From Darksidea phi (lineage: Eukaryota; Ascomycota; Dothideomycetes; Pleosporales; Lentitheciaceae): 64,000 bases of DNA. Shown here in pieces: positions 61,607 through 64,000 of the stretch (position 1 is the first letter of the stretch; every line of letters begins with the position of its first letter). The notes beneath the pieces were generated by a model. It made no database searches, had not been told where the DNA came from, and worked only from the letters and a program-made list of their open reading frames with translations. Both the position numbers and the translations under genes were made by a program. The stretch covers positions 124,001-188,000 of the forward strand of contig JASJFT010000062.1 of the NCBI GenBank assembly GCA_030770425.1, in the 5' to 3' direction.

Positions 61607-63889
61607 TCAAGCTTTTCTCTCGCTCACGGCTTCAGAGCCGGGGCCTAGCGGCTGGAAAATCTGCTTAGCCGCCTGCTCATCGACCGCATCCTGCTTCTCC
61701 CTCCACCTTCGGCCCCTATTGCTAAACTTCCGAATGATCCGGCGGTAGCTCTCTAGGCTCGAGTTCGCCTCGTCCTCGGTTCTACCAACGGTTTTTTGTC
61801 GGTCCTCTTTGACCTTGTTGTACAAGTTCCATCTGGCGTCGGCGGCGATCTCCTTGATGTGATACTCGACCGTCCAATTGTCCTCAGGCGTCAGATCTAC
61901 GGGTCTTTCCACATAAACCCCGTTGACCCTGTTTCGGACCGCCAGCGTCCAGCCCATCAGCGGTCCGCTAGCAGGTTTCGCTGATTCTTCCTCCGCGACT
62001 TCATCCACTGAGTCTGGTTCGGCTGCTGTATCGTCAATCTCAACCAGAGTCACATCGTCGTCTTCCGTCCTATTTGCCTCCTCGGCTTTTTCAACCTGCC
62101 CTCTGATCTCATCTTCATCTACTTCATTATCCACACGATCTTGTATGTCGTGCCATTCCTTTTGAATTTCCGTGTCATTCTGATTGATGCCGACTATGTC
62201 TCGTGCGAACGCTCTTTGTGCTATCAAAGTTGTGTTTTGGATCTCTTCTGCCTGTTCTTCCGTAACAGGCTCGGCAAAGATGTACATAAATGGAATCTTT
62301 CCGCCCCGTGCGTGGAAATGCAAGCGAAGAGACTGCTAATGTCAGAATAATCAAGCATGTCATCGTAGGGCTCTTACCGTCTCAGGGAACTGCGCAGTAG
62401 CCTTCTGGAGTAACTCATCCACCAAGCGAATGCTAAGTTTGAATTCCTGATCCCCAAGGCAGGGGTCCGTTTGGCCGTGCAGCACCTCATCTAAGTCCGA
62501 TAAGCTCAGATACTGGAACCCGAATATGCGTTCGATGTTGTGGTAGGCCACGAAGATGCCATTCATCCTACCCATCCGGACTTGTAGCGAGTACTTAAGC
62601 ATGGTAGCTCTAGTCATGTCGTAGAACTCGCGTTCGAATGACTCCCATTCGCCACGACTATGATGTATCTGGTAGCCGGAGCCTATCTCGTATTCCTTGT
62701 GATCCATACGAATCGAAACCACGGCTCGCGTTTTCAGGTCGAAGATACCAGTACCTGGCAAGCGAGAATCGTGTGCATCTAGCTGGGAGCGCATTAGGAT
62801 ATTCCCGAGCGTCGAGTAGTGATAACAGCGGGATGAGTTATCTTCTTTGGGAGCCTTTTCTGGACTGGAACGACGATAGCGCTCGAAATCGTCACGATCA
62901 GTAGTGAGGAGCTTTTCCATAGAGTGGCCCAACCAACTCATAATATTTGGATTGTCGTACGACTTGTCGGCATCGATCGCATACTGTCCGTCCTTGTATC
63001 GCAGGAAGATGGCGTCGGGCCCAAGCGTGACCTTGGAAAATTGGTTGCTTGGTTGCGGAAAGCCTCTTGAGAGCATTGAGTGATTGAGTCTACGAGTACC
63101 GGAAAGCAGAAAGTGGAAGTGTTGGAGAACGCCGGACATGCTCGAGGTAGACCCTGTGAACTTGGTGCCTAGACGCTGGGTCATGGCTAGAAGATCCTCG
63201 TCTTTGGACGAGGTTTTGTATTCGCTTAGAGCGTCAAAGTCAAAGTCTTTGACTCCCATGATCTTCTCCAGGTATGGGTCAAAATTGTACACACGCGAGC
63301 TTGGGTCCTGGAGGCGGTACACGCCGGGATTGAAAAGGACACGGTCCAAGCCGTACGAGAGCCTAGGGACGGCAGGTATATCGACATCTATCGCCTTGAA
63401 ATCCAGGTCGCCCGGCTCGAGGACTTCTATGTGAAGTGGTTCGGAAGGCGACCTTTCTGGTTTCTCCTGCTGTCTACCAAGGAGAGCTTCCTTCAGGCTT
63501 ATGGGCTTGAAACCCTTCTTGTGCTCAACGTGCCCATCGTCAGCATTCTCCCCTTTACGTTTCTTTGCGGCTTTCTCGCTTCTCAGCCTTTGCCCTAGCG
63601 CGGACTTCTCTTCGCTGACATTGTTCTGCACCCGGCGCACGCGAGTGGGTACCCCATCACCATCTTTCTTCGTTCCCCTCTTAGTCGCCCTCTTTCTCGG
63701 CGATGCGGGTGCTTTCTTCGTCTGGGAGTCGTTTGAGGAAGCGAACGAACGACGCGGTCTCTGCGGGAGGTGGCTTCGGGCGGCACATGCGAGGCAGACG
63801 GGGGAGTTGCGCCACTGCGAGGATTGCAGGAGCAGGCGTCGACTCAGCATCGAGAGAGCACCGGACGGGAAAGGCGCAAATCGATGCAT
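61607..63889 (-). CDS. PET127: Mitochondrial RNA-processing protein Pet127
   Basis: Exons 63889-62378 and 62335-61607 with a 42-bp intron (GTAAGA..CATTAG); 746 aa. The N-terminus (MLSRRLLLQSSQWRNSPV from 63850, possibly the true start) is a basic, hydroxylated mitochondrial presequence, followed by a Lys/Arg-rich linker. The Pet127 domain is clear: 'VPRLSYGLDRVLFNPGVYRL', 'NFDPYLEKIMGV', 'GTKFTGSTSSMSGVLQHFHF', LGPDAIFLRYKDGQYAIDAD and 'GIFDLKTRAVVSIRMD'. The domain belongs to a PD-(D/E)XK-like group. The yeast protein is tied to 5' processing and degradation of mitochondrial mRNAs at the inner membrane. The acidic insert near 62000-62150 is lineage-variable. Confidence 0.9.
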
Positions 63890-64000
63890 GGGAAGAGCAA
63901 AACCGCCTAGACGGACGTTCTAGGATACGGCAGATCCCACTAGCTCGTCTCAATCTGATTGGTTCGCTTCGCCAGACAAGCCTCAGCGCACGTGACTATT
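63890..64000. other. 5' flank of PET127
   Basis: About 110 bp of upstream sequence to the window edge. No other feature. Confidence 0.4.

Overview
The window is nuclear DNA of a filamentous ascomycete (Pezizomycotina; probably Dothideomycetes, which is inference). The support is: genes split by many short GT-AG introns (42-152 bp, mostly 46-83 bp) with CTAAC/CTGAC-like branch sites; a HET-domain protein; a GPI-anchored Cys-rich surface protein; a DUF2841-type protein; fungal F-box and BTB proteins; and orthologs of ORC2, YCF1, SAC3, AOS1, PBN1, SARAF and PET127. Gene models were built by joining reading frames across GT-AG junctions. Every joined model I give keeps an open frame, and weak junctions are flagged.

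Layout. 1-4.2 kb: 5' end of an MFS sugar transporter (minus), divergent from ORC2, then a GPI-anchored protein. 4.2-6.3 kb: a perfect foldback MITE, an LTR scrap and a tRNA-Gly gene interrupted by an intron-like insert. 6.3-7.9 kb: a serine hydrolase of the beta-lactamase fold. 7.9-12.9 kb: gene-poor, degenerate DNA with an LTR. 12.9-18.6 kb: accessory material, namely an orphan gene, two pseudogenes (F-box-like and alcohol acetyltransferase) and a HET gene. The HET gene carries a twin intron and a nonsense mutation. 19.3-23.2 kb: a coiled-coil protein and a methyltransferase-GFA fusion. 24.5-29.8 kb: a ten-exon ABCC (YCF1-like) transporter.

32-39 kb: a DUF2841 protein and the mRNA-export scaffold SAC3. 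42-50.8 kb: compact housekeeping DNA with a conserved fungal protein, the SUMO E1 subunit AOS1, PBN1/PIG-X, SARAF and a BTB protein, in divergent or convergent pairs. 50.8-54.8 kb: a stalked membrane-protein-like ORF with a 15-bp minisatellite, an assembly gap in homopolymer runs, and an F-box protein. 55.4-63.9 kb: copper amine oxidase, a USP25/28-like ubiquitin-binding protein and PET127.

There is no biosynthetic cluster or operon logic. Core genes alternate with short accessory or repeat islands at 4-6, 8-18, 23-24, 30-31, 39-41 and 51-53 kb. The most unusual signals are RNA-level. One is a 53-bp GTGAGT...CAG insert exactly at the T-loop/T-stem junction of an otherwise complete tRNA-Gly gene. 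The other is a spliceosomal twin intron in the HET gene.
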